Notes: generated by a model from the sequence alone, not told the origin. A stretch of DNA of 64,000 nucleotides from Shewanella sediminis HAW-EB3 (GCF_000018025.1 NC_009831.1:2108001-2172000), one strand, 5' to 3'. Numbered from the stretch's first letter, positions 18,492 to 27,441 are shown. Made by a program: numbers and translations.

Positions 18492-18836
18492 ATGAACAAA
18501 TTACTATTCATTATGTTATCAATATTTTCTTTAAACCTGTTTGCCTCAACTCAAGATGAAATTGACCATCTTATGAGTTTTGTGGCTGCGACGGACTGCA
18601 AATATGAGAGAAATGGTACTATGTACAATGGGGCTGAAGCTGTTGAACATATAAATAAAAAGTATGAATATTTTTCTGACGATATTAAATCAACTGAAGA
18701 CTTTATAAAGTATTCAGCGACAAAAAGTAAGATGTCTGGTAAGTTTTATAAAATTCACTGTGGCAACAAATCTCCAGTAAAAAGCCGGGACTGGCTTTTA
18801 ACAGAGTTAGAGGCCTACCGTAAATCACAGAAGTAG
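18492..18836 (+). CDS. DUF5329 family secreted protein
   Basis: The 114-residue protein has a signal peptide (residues 1-19, NLFAS). The mature domain carries the family pattern: CKYERNGTMYNGAEAVEHINKKY, then DFIKYSATKSKMSGKFYKIHCG, then WLLTELEAYR. Two cysteines (37 and 90) are probably paired in the periplasm. The function of DUF5329 is unknown. Monocistronic, with GGAGAG-type ribosome site. Confidence 0.8.
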   Translation: MNKLLFIMLSIFSLNLFASTQDEIDHLMSFVAATDCKYERNGTMYNGAEAVEHINKKYEYFSDDIKSTEDFIKYSATKSKMSGKFYKIHCGNKSPVKSRDWLLTELEAYRKSQK

Positions 18837-18996
18837 TGCTAGACAACCATTTGATTTTATAAATATAAGGTGTCTTACTAAGATCTTTTCTTGTATGACT
18901 TCCTTTAAGTCATTTTTGACTGTTAGTAACCATTTGAGAAATTGATGCTATCGGTGATATTACTGTTATGCAGCCCTGTCATTCACTATATTTAAC

Positions 18997-20337
18997 TTAA
19001 CGATTAGACAGTGTTTCATTTACTCGTGATGTCATTCGAATGATTTGTGGCCAATCATATGAAACAATATCTTGTCCGTGGGCTAAATTATTGCGCAGAG
19101 ATTCTACTTCTTTAATTGCGGTTTTAGCTTCTCGTCTTGAACTAAAGCCGAATCGTTCCATATAACCTGTGTCTTCAATAAGAATAAGGGCTTTATCTGA
19201 TAACTGGACGCAATCAAGCAAATCACACTTCTGCCCTCTACGCTCTCGCTCTTCTTTAAGTTCTTTGGATTTAGCCAGCCTAGCAGAGCTTGTAAACTTA
19301 AACCATTCTTCGTTAGGCCAAATAAGCTTAATCTGCTCGGCCATATATTGCTCGGTTAAGGTGATTAAACCAAAGAGCCACATGCGTACGGCTGGTTTTT
19401 GAATATCATTTCTGGAAATAACACCTGCCACCTGTCCCATACTGCTAACAAAACAAAACTGATGATGCACAAGAATGGCAATAACATTTAATAAAGGGGT
19501 ATCTATATCAACCAGTTGGGCATCCATAAAACGTCGTTTAAGACAGGTTGGTTTTTTGTTTGTTTCATCCAACAGAACATAACCATAAACAAACCCTGAT
19601 CTCCTTAAACCTATTACAGAAACATCGCCGTTGCTCAGGAGGTGCACTAATTCCCTTTCGGAAATATTCCAGTCATAAGAAGGGAGAGATTCAGCAACAT
19701 CCCGCGCGCAAAACATTTCACCGAACAGCCGCTGTAATTTACGATTTGAAAATAGATCTCTCGTCGCATGGAGAGCAGGGGGCTCTACCCATGTAGTCCC
19801 GGCAGAAGGTGGTATTGACCATTTTTCAGCCCACTTACTGCAAAGGCGCTCTGCCCGTCGATAAAGACGTTCATCCCCGTCAACTAAATGAGGCAATAAT
19901 TGCTGCATTTCAACAACAAACACTCGTCCAAATCGTTCATCATGTTTACAAATGTCGGCGCAATTATCTATTAAATCTGCAAGTTTTATAGTTTTGGCTG
20001 CAGGGGATGCTTGGCTAAGGTGTTCGCGGTCTATTGCTTTACGTAGGGCACGACTGCCATCACTTGGGCGACTCACATCAGTCAGATCAAAAACAAACTG
20101 TACAACCCGAGAACCAAAATTTAATTCAATATCTTCAAATGTTGCTGGGGTGTCTTCAACGGTATCATGCAACCAGGCTGCTGCAATGATCTCTGGGTCA
20201 TCTGTTATTTCAGATACGGTTTGTGCCACCCTCTTCAAATGCATTTGATAAGGCTGTTTTGTATACTTCCTTAAGTGGTTTATTTGGGTGTGAGCTTGGG
20301 TTGCAAAGTGTTGCGCTGACTTGACTAGCAGTTTCAT
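18997..20337 (-). CDS. Three-domain protein: SpoT/MESH1-like HD hydrolase + CBS pair + HEPN-like domain
   Basis: Residues 1-170 form an HD domain of the ppGpp-hydrolase type. His33, His57-Asp58, Glu61-Asp62 (LHDTVEDTP) and KLADLIDNCADI with Asp121 match SpoT/MESH1 metal and catalytic motifs. Residues about 205-315 form a CBS pair (DVSVIGLRRSGFVYGYVLL, FVSSMGQVAGVISRNDIQ), a nucleotide sensor. Residues 315-446 resemble the helical domain often following CBS pairs and carry RNNLAH (415-420), which fits the HEPN RNase motif R-x4-H. No synthetase domain is present. It could hydrolyse an alarmone or another nucleotide under CBS control and act on RNA. No operon partner is visible. The HD and CBS calls are good; HEPN activity is an inference. 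Confidence 0.8.
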   Translation of the reverse strand: MKLLVKSAQHFATQAHTQINHLRKYTKQPYQMHLKRVAQTVSEITDDPEIIAAAWLHDTVEDTPATFEDIELNFGSRVVQFVFDLTDVSRPSDGSRALRKAIDREHLSQASPAAKTIKLADLIDNCADICKHDERFGRVFVVEMQQLLPHLVDGDERLYRRAERLCSKWAEKWSIPPSAGTTWVEPPALHATRDLFSNRKLQRLFGEMFCARDVAESLPSYDWNISERELVHLLSNGDVSVIGLRRSGFVYGYVLLDETNKKPTCLKRRFMDAQLVDIDTPLLNVIAILVHHQFCFVSSMGQVAGVISRNDIQKPAVRMWLFGLITLTEQYMAEQIKLIWPNEEWFKFTSSARLAKSKELKEERERRGQKCDLLDCVQLSDKALILIEDTGYMERFGFSSRREAKTAIKEVESLRNNLAHGQDIVSYDWPQIIRMTSRVNETLSNR

Positions 20338-20640
20338 TATTCTACCTAATCAAATAAAATTCATTATAAGTAGATTTTAGGGGGTATTTCTCTTCTTTGC
20401 ATTACCAATGTCGTCTTTATATTTCGGGAATGAATAGAAAACAGCTCGCGTGATTTCACCCGGAAAACATGCTTAAGAATAACAAAATCCAAAGGTTGCA
20501 AGGCGTATAGTTGCTCTTCTACTTGAAAATCAAGATGAAAAGCTTATGGAGCTTTGGTAAGAGTTCGAGGCAGAAACAAGTTCAGATACCTCATTCGCCA
20601 TGCCTCTCGACAGAATGCTACCTTCATGACGGTTAATACC
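20338..20640. other. Intergenic stretch, nothing recognised
   Basis: About 300 AT-rich bases lie between the HD-CBS-HEPN gene and the 3' end of the phospholipase-D gene, both on the minus strand. I see no ORF with a ribosome site, no terminator with a T-tract and no clear repeat. Confidence 0.4.
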
Positions 20641-22188
20641 TTAAAGTTGTGACTCGACAGGTAACCATTGCAATAAACCGTTTTTGAAGCGATCCCACCA
20701 ACTGCTGTAAGGATCATTGTCATAGGTCTTTATTTCGTCTCCAACCTTTTGAGTCCAGATAATCTCACCTTCTTTAAGTGATAGTGTAAAAGCACCATCT
20801 TTAACGATACTGTCAAAATCTTCAACAATAAAAGCACCTAATTTTTTGGACTCTGCAATTACACCAATTTCTGTGTTTTCACTGCGTGAACGAGGGTCGA
20901 GATTCATTGACCCAATAAAAGTAATTTTGCGGTCAATGACAAAATACTTTGCATGTAAGGTGAGTTTCGATGCGGTTGAAGAATCTGCTTCATCTGTATA
21001 TTTTTTTAATATACCTATACGGGCACTGTCTACTTCATATAATTCCACACCAAGCGATAATAATTCTTGTCGATACTTTGAATATCCAGAGTGCACTATG
21101 GTGACATCATTAGATTTCATCGAGTTGGTTAAAACTCTAACTTTTACGCCTTTTTTTACCAGATCGCCAAATAGTGCAACACCTTCATCCCCAGGTACGA
21201 AGTAAGGTGAAACGATTACGATTTCATCTTTTGCATTTTCCACGTAAGGGCGTAATTTGGGAGTTAAGTGGTATTCAGTTTTGTCACGTGAAGAGACAAT
21301 TTTTAATGGATCATCATATAAGACCTCTGCATTACCTATATATTCATTTACTTTATTTTTTTTTACTAAACTTAATAAGTCGTTTTTACGTAGTGCGCGT
21401 GCATATTGAGAGTTTTTCTGCTCCTCTATAAAGGACTCTAAAATTTGACTGACTTCATGCACGTCATTTTTTGATGGTTGGTGATCATTTAATAAATTGA
21501 TGCCGTAGGTGATTTCACTGTTCCAATATAAGTCAAAAGAAGTTTGAACCTCTTGTACAACGCCGCCTGTAAAAGCAATGTCTAAATCTCCAAAAGCTAC
21601 ATCTGAGTGCGCGCCATAATATTGGTCACCTACATTACGCCCGCCCAAAATGGATATGCTGCTGTCTACCGTGAATGTTTTGTTGTGCATTCGACGTGTT
21701 ACTGCACCAAAGCCTGTAATTAATTGCCGAGTGCGCTTTTTGTCACGTAGAAACGGATTGAAAATGCGCACTTCGAAATTTGGGTGAGAATTTACTTTAG
21801 CTATATCAATATCCTTGCCGGCTAAATCCATATCATCTACAAGTAAACGTATGCGCACCCCTCGCTCTGCAGCCCGCCATAAGGCTGCCGTTAATAGTCT
21901 TCCGCTTAAGTCAGAGTGATATTGATAATATTGCAGATCGACGCTCTTTTGCGCCGCATTAATCAGGGAAACTCGAGCTACAAAAGCATCAACACCATCT
22001 TCTAGCAAGATCATTAACGTCTCATCATTGTTCAAACCGAGCTGCTTACGTTTCTCATCAAGCTCCACTGTTAATCGACTTTCTTGAGATTTACTTATCG
22101 CGTAACTTTTACTGCTGGTATTGTCCGGCAGGCTGGTACAGGAAAATAAGAAGAAAAGAGGTAACAGGAGGATGATATTTTTAAGCAC
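20641..22188 (-). CDS. Phospholipase D-family lipoprotein (cardiolipin synthase C-like)
   Basis: The protein (about 515 residues) has a lipoprotein signal ending in the lipobox LFSC and two HKD catalytic motifs: MHNKTFTVD followed by GGRNVGDQYY, and LHAKYFVID followed by GSMNLDPRSRSENTE. This arrangement matches ClsC/YmdC-type cardiolipin synthases, which transfer phosphatidyl groups at the membrane. The GTG at 22188 is preferred over the ATG two codons upstream, because AAGGA is seven bases before the GTG but touches the ATG. The ymdB partner of E. coli clsC is not adjacent. A secreted nuclease-like role is possible but less likely. Confidence 0.85.
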   Translation of the reverse strand: MLKNIILLLPLFFLFSCTSLPDNTSSKSYAISKSQESRLTVELDEKRKQLGLNNDETLMILLEDGVDAFVARVSLINAAQKSVDLQYYQYHSDLSGRLLTAALWRAAERGVRIRLLVDDMDLAGKDIDIAKVNSHPNFEVRIFNPFLRDKKRTRQLITGFGAVTRRMHNKTFTVDSSISILGGRNVGDQYYGAHSDVAFGDLDIAFTGGVVQEVQTSFDLYWNSEITYGINLLNDHQPSKNDVHEVSQILESFIEEQKNSQYARALRKNDLLSLVKKNKVNEYIGNAEVLYDDPLKIVSSRDKTEYHLTPKLRPYVENAKDEIVIVSPYFVPGDEGVALFGDLVKKGVKVRVLTNSMKSNDVTIVHSGYSKYRQELLSLGVELYEVDSARIGILKKYTDEADSSTASKLTLHAKYFVIDRKITFIGSMNLDPRSRSENTEIGVIAESKKLGAFIVEDFDSIVKDGAFTLSLKEGEIIWTQKVGDEIKTYDNDPYSSWWDRFKNGLLQWLPVESQL

Positions 22189-22194
22189 AATCAT

Positions 22195-22571
22195 TTCCTT
22201 GCAAATTGTTGTTAAATAATATTTAAGCTACGAATAGTGACAAAAGCAAGGTTTAAAAGACAAAACTAATAAATAAACAAGACCCCCATGATTGTCAGTT
22301 CAAGACCCCTTAAGCAGGCTTTATTTAGCGCTATAGAGAGGTTTTTTCCTGCCAACACCAAGAATAACGTGGTCAGCTTGGAACTTGATATAACGAGAAA
22401 ATCATGCCGCTGTTTTGTATCGCGTTGTTTAAGAAGGGATTAGTGTGTTGGGTAGACCATTTTAGTGGCCAGTCTGATGGGCAAAGGTGAGGTAAGGACG
22501 TAGAAGTCAGTTAATCACTGAAGCGGGTGTATTACCCGCTGCATAAGTAGATGGTTGAATTGTAATATCTA
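22195..22571. other. Intergenic stretch containing dispersed repeat copy B and a hairpin
   Basis: No gene is seen. A seven-base stem (AGCGGGT/ACCCGCT, 22522-22540) lies just past the marR stop, with no T-tract. A symmetric TTGTAATA-TC-TATTACAA (22560-22577) overlaps the marR stop codon. The dispersed repeat is listed separately. Confidence 0.5.
22451..22491. repeat. Dispersed repeat, copy B
   Basis: GGTAGACCATTTTAGTGGCC, followed by AGTCTGATGGGCAAAGG, matches copy A at 15465-15508 at about four of five positions. Weaker similarity (GAAGGG-TTA) extends some 20 bases upstream in both. The palindrome of copy A is broken here. Confidence 0.6.
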
Positions 22572-23054
22572 TTACAAAGTCTCATCGGCTTGAATTTGTC
22601 CTACCAATAATACTGGTGCAGCATCGAGCTCGTCGGCATCCATCATAGATGCAATACGTTCTACGGCTGAAAGCAACTGGCTTTGCTCCCACTCTTCAAG
22701 GTTTTGGTAGCGTTTAATAAAATGCTCTTGAAGTGGTCTTGGCGAGTCGACTAATAACGTCTGGCCAGCTTCACTTAACGATAAATGCACTTTACGTTTA
22801 TCAGTTTCACTGCGTGTTCTGATGACTAAATGACGGCTTTCGAGTCTATCTAGAATCGTAGTAACGGTTGCCGGGCTTAAAGTGATCTCTTTAGCAACCT
22901 GTTTTGCAAGCGGTGCGTCAAGTTCACCAATTTTGCGCATTACCATTAACTGCGGACCGGTTAATCCAGACTCTTTATTTAACTGCCTGGAATGTATGCT
23001 GATAGCTCGGATCACACGGCGCAATGAAATTAATAGTTGGTCGTACTTTTCCAT
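22572..23054 (-). CDS. MarR-family transcriptional regulator
   Basis: The 160-residue protein has the MarR winged helix: LTGPQLMVMRKIGEL, APLAKQVAKEITLSPATVTTILDRLESRHLV (recognition helix) and the wing RTRSETDKRKVHLSLSEAG. The helical ends provide the dimer interface. It lies 245 bases downstream of the BCCT transporter gene on the same strand and may control that transporter and the acyltransferase across the intergenic region. The ligand is unknown. Confidence 0.88.
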   Translation of the reverse strand: MEKYDQLLISLRRVIRAISIHSRQLNKESGLTGPQLMVMRKIGELDAPLAKQVAKEITLSPATVTTILDRLESRHLVIRTRSETDKRKVHLSLSEAGQTLLVDSPRPLQEHFIKRYQNLEEWEQSQLLSAVERIASMMDADELDAAPVLLVGQIQADETL

Positions 23055-23229
23055 AATTCCCCCCCTGATTTTTTGCGTACAATAACAGAAATTATCATAA
23101 GACTCATGCGCAAAATTAAAAAAAACAGAATAATGCCAGACATTATTCTGATTTTTCAGTCTATGTGCAAAATTTGCTTATAAACTAGAGGCTTGTGAAG
23201 CAGAAAGTACTGCTCTTACCTCTATCTTC

Positions 23230-23265
23230 AACTGCCGGGTTAAAGTCTAATTTATCCCGGCAGTT
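23230..23265 (-). terminator. 10-bp stem-loop between transporter and marR
   Basis: AACTGCCGGG/CCCGGCAGTT form a perfect ten-base stem with a 16-base loop, 34 bases past the transporter stop. Downstream T residues are few, so it may be a weak terminator or an mRNA-stabilising end. Confidence 0.5.
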
Positions 23266-23298
23266 TAAAAAACAACACCCCAACTGCTATAAGCTTTG

Positions 23299-24516
23299 TC
23301 AGTTTGCAAGTTCAATCTTAGTAAAGTCTATTTTGTTCGCCTTTGGTGAACGTTCAATCTCAACGACCTTTTGATAATGAGTCAATAGGATATAACCGAA
23401 GCACCCTAAAATTAATCCTATCGCTAATGCGCCAACCCACTGAATTTGTAGGAAATCTAATTTGAACAGCAGTGTTAGTCCGCTCAGTAGAGCAATATTG
23501 CCGATGATATAACGCACTTTACCGAAACGCTGTACGGTCAGGTTCAAGTTGTCGGTATACAGGCGAACTAATGAATCGAGTGAGTTGATGACAAATGTGA
23601 CACCAACAATCACCATCGCCAGATTATAGAAGCCAGCCGTCGGGATGGCGTTCGCGCTGTAGTAATAGAGTACGGTGAACCAGATTGCGATCGGTATGGA
23701 CGGGAATACCATCATCGCGATTAAGACCTGATAGGTTCTCATTCCGCCAACAAAACGTGCGGTAAATTGGCCAATCATGATGCTCCAGGCAAACCACCAG
23801 AATAGGTAAAACTCATGGTAATCATTAATCGGTAATATAAAGTTATGCAGATTGGTGAAGTAGTCGCCTAATAAAGCGAACGTAGTGAAGAACTCACCAA
23901 CACTCGAGCTATCAGATAAAAATGCACCTGCCCACATTATTGCGATTAGACCTAAAAATAACCAGCTGCTGCCCAAGCTTAAAATTCTGACGTAACGAAT
24001 ATTTGTACTCGAATACACGGCTGCGGCAATAACAAGAAATACAATTAAGTAAAAACTGCCGACAATGGTTTCACCGTCACCTAAGCCAGGTAAATACCAA
24101 GGCAAGTTAGTGAGTAACAAGTAGGCAGTAAAGGCACAGGTGCCGATAATGACTAGGTTATTAATAAACTTAATTAACGGAATTTCGAAAAATTTAACTC
24201 TTGGTTCAATAACACAAAAGTAGAAACAGGTTAAAAAGTAGAATGCCCAGATGAAGAAAGCCCAAAAGCCAAATTCGATGGCTAATGGATTACTAAAACC
24301 ATATTCAGGGCTGGCGGCCAAATCTGCATAACCTGCAAATTCGGTTAACGGGAACATGATTAACCCTACATCTAACCCAGAGGTAAAGAGAATGGCGATG
24401 AAGGTAAATTTACGTACTGGGGTGACACCAATACACTTCATATTACCCCAACGATAAATAACAAACGCAATTGCGGCAAAGGTAAATAGAATGCCGATTG
24501 ATAACCAAGTAGTCAT
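23299..24516 (-). CDS. Divergent BCCT-family (betaine/choline/carnitine) transporter
   Basis: The start chosen is the ATG at 24516 (MTTWLSIGILFTF), with AGGGGTC before it, giving 405 residues and about ten membrane helices. The BCCT signature is recognisable as FWWFAWSIMIGQFTARFVGGMRT, and FTSGLDVGLIMFP corresponds to the conserved first-repeat helix. It is some 100 residues shorter than standard BCCT carriers and lacks the usual N-terminal helices and long C-terminal tail, so it is an outlying member. The neighbouring choline/carnitine acyltransferase suggests a quaternary-amine substrate. Transport mode is unpredicted. Confidence 0.8.
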   Translation of the reverse strand: MTTWLSIGILFTFAAIAFVIYRWGNMKCIGVTPVRKFTFIAILFTSGLDVGLIMFPLTEFAGYADLAASPEYGFSNPLAIEFGFWAFFIWAFYFLTCFYFCVIEPRVKFFEIPLIKFINNLVIIGTCAFTAYLLLTNLPWYLPGLGDGETIVGSFYLIVFLVIAAAVYSSTNIRYVRILSLGSSWLFLGLIAIMWAGAFLSDSSSVGEFFTTFALLGDYFTNLHNFILPINDYHEFYLFWWFAWSIMIGQFTARFVGGMRTYQVLIAMMVFPSIPIAIWFTVLYYYSANAIPTAGFYNLAMVIVGVTFVINSLDSLVRLYTDNLNLTVQRFGKVRYIIGNIALLSGLTLLFKLDFLQIQWVGALAIGLILGCFGYILLTHYQKVVEIERSPKANKIDFTKIELAN

Positions 24517-24621
24517 TATTTGACCCCTGGATAGATATTGTTGGAAAGCATAGTTAACTTCCTGTTTTGTTGGTTTAAAATTGCTAAGCGCAATTTTAAA
24601 GGTGGTTTCTTCCCTCAACCC

Positions 24622-24647
24622 TTAAGTATCGTGATGACGATACTTAA
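24622..24647. repeat. 11-bp stem tetraloop hairpin upstream of the BCCT gene
   Basis: TTAAGTATCGT-GATG-ACGATACTTAA is perfect. It lies 106 bases before the transporter ATG, within the probable leader. Confidence 0.6.
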
Positions 24648-24855
24648 ACCCTGAAAGATTGAACCTGGCTAAGTAGGCCATTTTATCTGTTTCGCTTAGG
24701 CTGGCCGTGTACCCTGAACTTGTTATAGGGGACTGTGTTTTGTCTGGCGTCTTTATCTGTAACGCCTGCTTTTAATCATCAATAAGCTGTTGTTGTCGGA
24801 CGCATTTCATAGGCGGTCCCGGCATAAAACGCTTCATTTTATTCTTGAATGCGTG

Positions 24856-24877
24856 ATTAATTGAACGATCAATTAAT
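24856..24877. promoter_or_regulatory. Palindrome resembling a BetI/TetR-type operator
   Basis: ATTAATTGA-ACGA-TCAATTAAT is symmetric over 22 bases. The core ATTGAACGATCAAT is close to the TTGAACGTTCAA type of site bound by choline-responsive BetI repressors. It could also be a MarR site. The identity of the binder is a guess. Confidence 0.4.
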
Positions 24878-25057
24878 AACGATTCTAATGATTAGTGCTC
24901 TAACTATCAAGCGTTTGCTCAAACGTGATCTGTGTTGAGTAATAAACAGCTAAAGTGGAAATAGAACAGATAAAGCGTAATATACAGGTCGGAATGCGCT
25001 GTCTTACAGGGTTTTAGCAGGGGTTAGGTCATTTTTGTAGGAATGAAAACAACTCAG

Positions 25058-25090
25058 TAATTACAGCTAAAATTATTTTAGCTGTAATTA
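25058..25090. repeat. Perfect 15-bp stem hairpin with 3-base loop
   Basis: TAATTACAGCTAAAA-TTA-TTTTAGCTGTAATTA is a perfect inverted repeat about 300 bases before the acyltransferase gene. No T-tract follows on either strand, so it is not an ordinary terminator. Confidence 0.65.
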
Positions 25091-25214
25091 TTCGTCGGGA
25101 GGTAGATAAACATTCGATTTCGACAGTAGGCTTTATTCCAAGCAAACCACTCTGGCTGCGCTGATTAACATGAAGAGGAACACTCACCGTCTTTGCTGCC
25201 AGTAGGCGCAGCTA

Positions 25215-25256
25215 CATTCATTGAGCCCCCGGGTAATCAACTAGGCTCTATGAATG
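25215..25256. repeat. Imperfect 13-bp inverted repeat
   Basis: CATTCATTGAGCC and GGCTCTATGAATG pair with a single mismatch around a 16-base loop, about 140 bases before the acyltransferase start. Confidence 0.55.
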
Positions 25257-25395
25257 ACTTCCAATAACTCGGCTCATCACTCAAACATAAATTAGGTGTG
25301 ATTTTGCCCGGGTTCATCTATCAGTGTTCATTTGTCATCGTTCATTCGTGAGTGTTCGCAATAAAATATTTATTTTGTACCAAGGAGTTGTGAGC

Positions 25396-27177
25396 TTGAT
25401 TGGAAACACATTTAGTAGTCAAAAAGAGTTACCTGTAATGTCGGTGCCGGACTTACATGTAACCTGCCGTAAACTCATTGAATGGTCAGAGCCGTTAATA
25501 ACGGAAGAAGAGTCAATTAAGACCAGAGAGGTGATTGAGACGTTTTTGCAGTCGGGTGGAGAGGGTGAAAAACTGCAGAATGAGCTGGTTGAATGGGCTC
25601 AGACTCCCACTGTTTTGAACTGGTTTGCCCCCGTTTGGCGCGATTTCTACCTGGCATGCCCAGAATCTCTGGTGATTAACAGCAACGTATTTTATTACAT
25701 GAAAAGTAAGTTGGACGAAAAAACTCATTCACAGGCAAATATTGCAGCAGCGCTGATTAGCAGTGTTTATCGTTTTATCGCGTTGATTGATACAAAAGAG
25801 CTGACGCTTGATATGCAGAAAGACCTGCCGCTATGTATGAATCAGTATCGCAGTCTTTTTTCCTCAACAAGAATACCGCGCCAAGGGACGGATGAGTTTA
25901 AGGTTTCATCGTCCAGAAAGCATATTGTGGTAATGCACAATATGCGGATGTACAAGCTAGATATTCTCGATGCCGCAGGGAGTGTCAGAACTCCAGTTTC
26001 AATTGAATTCGATCTTGAATGCATTCTCTCTGTCCAAGGGAAAGGGCAAAATTTAGGTCTGCTAACCACCATGCCGCGAGATGCCTGGGCAGAAAGCCGG
26101 GCAGCTCTGCTTCAGATATCGGCTAATAATAAAAACGCGATGACAGTTGTCGAAGAAGCAGCTTTTGTCTTATGCCTGGATGAAAGCAACCCGGAAGAGA
26201 TAACCCAAGTATCAAAACAGTTACTTCATGGAGAGGGCTGGGATCGCTTCTTTGACAAGTCGCTGCAGTTTGTTGTCTTCGAAAACGGTAAGACCGGGAT
26301 CAATTTTGAGCATACCGGGGTGGACGGCTCAGTGATGCTGCGGCTAATTGGACATATCTATGACACGATTGATAAGGTTTCTTTTACTCAAGGGAACATT
26401 TCTACCGAGAAAAATAAAGCTAGTGTTCCTACAGCGGAAGAAATTGAGTTTGATTTAGATGATACGTTGAGACAAACCATCCGAGCTACGGTGGATTGGT
26501 TTAGTCAACACATCGCCGCTACCCAAACCCGGGTTTTGAATTTTACGGCCTTTGGTAAAAATCAGATCAAGCAGTTTGGTGTCAGTCCCGATGCGTTCGT
26601 TCAGCTGGCATTACAGCTCGCTGAATATAAGCTTTATGGAAAGTGCTACAGTGCCTATGAAGCCGTGATGACCAGAACGTTTCTCGACGGACGCATCGAC
26701 GCTTTACATACCGTTTCATCTGAGTCTACAGCATTCATTCACAATATAGCCTCTGCGGACTGCAGTACTCAGGTTAAAATTGACTCACTCATTAAAGCTG
26801 CTCAAAAACACATCGAAAGGGCAAATGAGTGCAGATTGGGTCAAGGAGTTTACTCTCATTTTATGGCGTTAAAGTACCGTTATAAAGAGGCAGGCCTTAA
26901 CATTGGAATTACTGAGCTGCCCGAAGTATTTACTGATAAGGGATACCACACACTTAATCACAGCGTAGTTTGTACTAGCACTACGTCAGATTATGGGGTA
27001 GAGCTGGCGGGTTACGGACCGATTGTTGATGACGGTTATGGGATCCGCTACTTTAATCGCAATGACTCCATCTGTTTTAATATGACAAGTCGAAGCGCAA
27101 TGCAGGACAAACTCGAGCTGATGCAACTCTATATCGAACAGTCGTTGCTTGAAATGGCTGATTTGATGCGAAGCTGA
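25396..27177 (+). CDS. Choline/carnitine O-acyltransferase family protein
   Basis: This large protein (about 594 residues) is collinear with animal carnitine acetyltransferases. It has an N-terminal LPVMSVPDLHVTCRKL segment, YRSLFSSTRIPRQGTD, the catalytic histidine in GINFEHTGVDGS (His306 in this numbering), and the C-terminal CTSTTSDYGVELAGYGPIVDDGYG block. These enzymes move acyl groups between CoA and carnitine or choline. The family is uncommon in bacteria. The TTG at 25396 is preferred because AAGGAG lies eight bases upstream; ATG 25438 (MSVPDL) is the alternative. It diverges from the BCCT transporter gene, which may import its acceptor. Confidence 0.85.
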   Translation: MIGNTFSSQKELPVMSVPDLHVTCRKLIEWSEPLITEEESIKTREVIETFLQSGGEGEKLQNELVEWAQTPTVLNWFAPVWRDFYLACPESLVINSNVFYYMKSKLDEKTHSQANIAAALISSVYRFIALIDTKELTLDMQKDLPLCMNQYRSLFSSTRIPRQGTDEFKVSSSRKHIVVMHNMRMYKLDILDAAGSVRTPVSIEFDLECILSVQGKGQNLGLLTTMPRDAWAESRAALLQISANNKNAMTVVEEAAFVLCLDESNPEEITQVSKQLLHGEGWDRFFDKSLQFVVFENGKTGINFEHTGVDGSVMLRLIGHIYDTIDKVSFTQGNISTEKNKASVPTAEEIEFDLDDTLRQTIRATVDWFSQHIAATQTRVLNFTAFGKNQIKQFGVSPDAFVQLALQLAEYKLYGKCYSAYEAVMTRTFLDGRIDALHTVSSESTAFIHNIASADCSTQVKIDSLIKAAQKHIERANECRLGQGVYSHFMALKYRYKEAGLNIGITELPEVFTDKGYHTLNHSVVCTSTTSDYGVELAGYGPIVDDGYGIRYFNRNDSICFNMTSRSAMQDKLELMQLYIEQSLLEMADLMRS

Positions 27178-27441
27178 TACCAGATGGAGCACCGAGCATC
27201 AGATATTTCTGTTTCAGAGGTTCCGGTTTCGATTGGCGTGCCAGTGTAAATAGCCCAGGTATTAGTTGGCACTTGGATTGGAGTTCGAATAGCGAACTCC
27301 TCCTCTCTCTTAAGTAAAGAACAAGCAGTTACATGAAGTCTTCGGCTCATAAACTATGACCGTTATGTTTCAGTGTCGCCAAAAGAATAGTCAATACCTC
27401 CTATAATTAGAACGTACTAAACCATATAGGAGGTAAAAGTC

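Larger units (their letters stand above)
24517..25395. other. Long hairpin-rich divergent region between transporter and acyltransferase
   Basis: About 880 bases contain no convincing gene. Four strong symmetric elements (24622-24647, 24856-24877, 25058-25090, 25215-25256) are listed separately. None is followed by a T-tract. They are candidates for operators, leader structures or remnants of mobile DNA. Confidence 0.6.

Noticed and set aside
25058..25090. Intrinsic terminator reading of the 15-bp hairpin
   Set aside because: No T-tract follows on either strand and no gene ends nearby.
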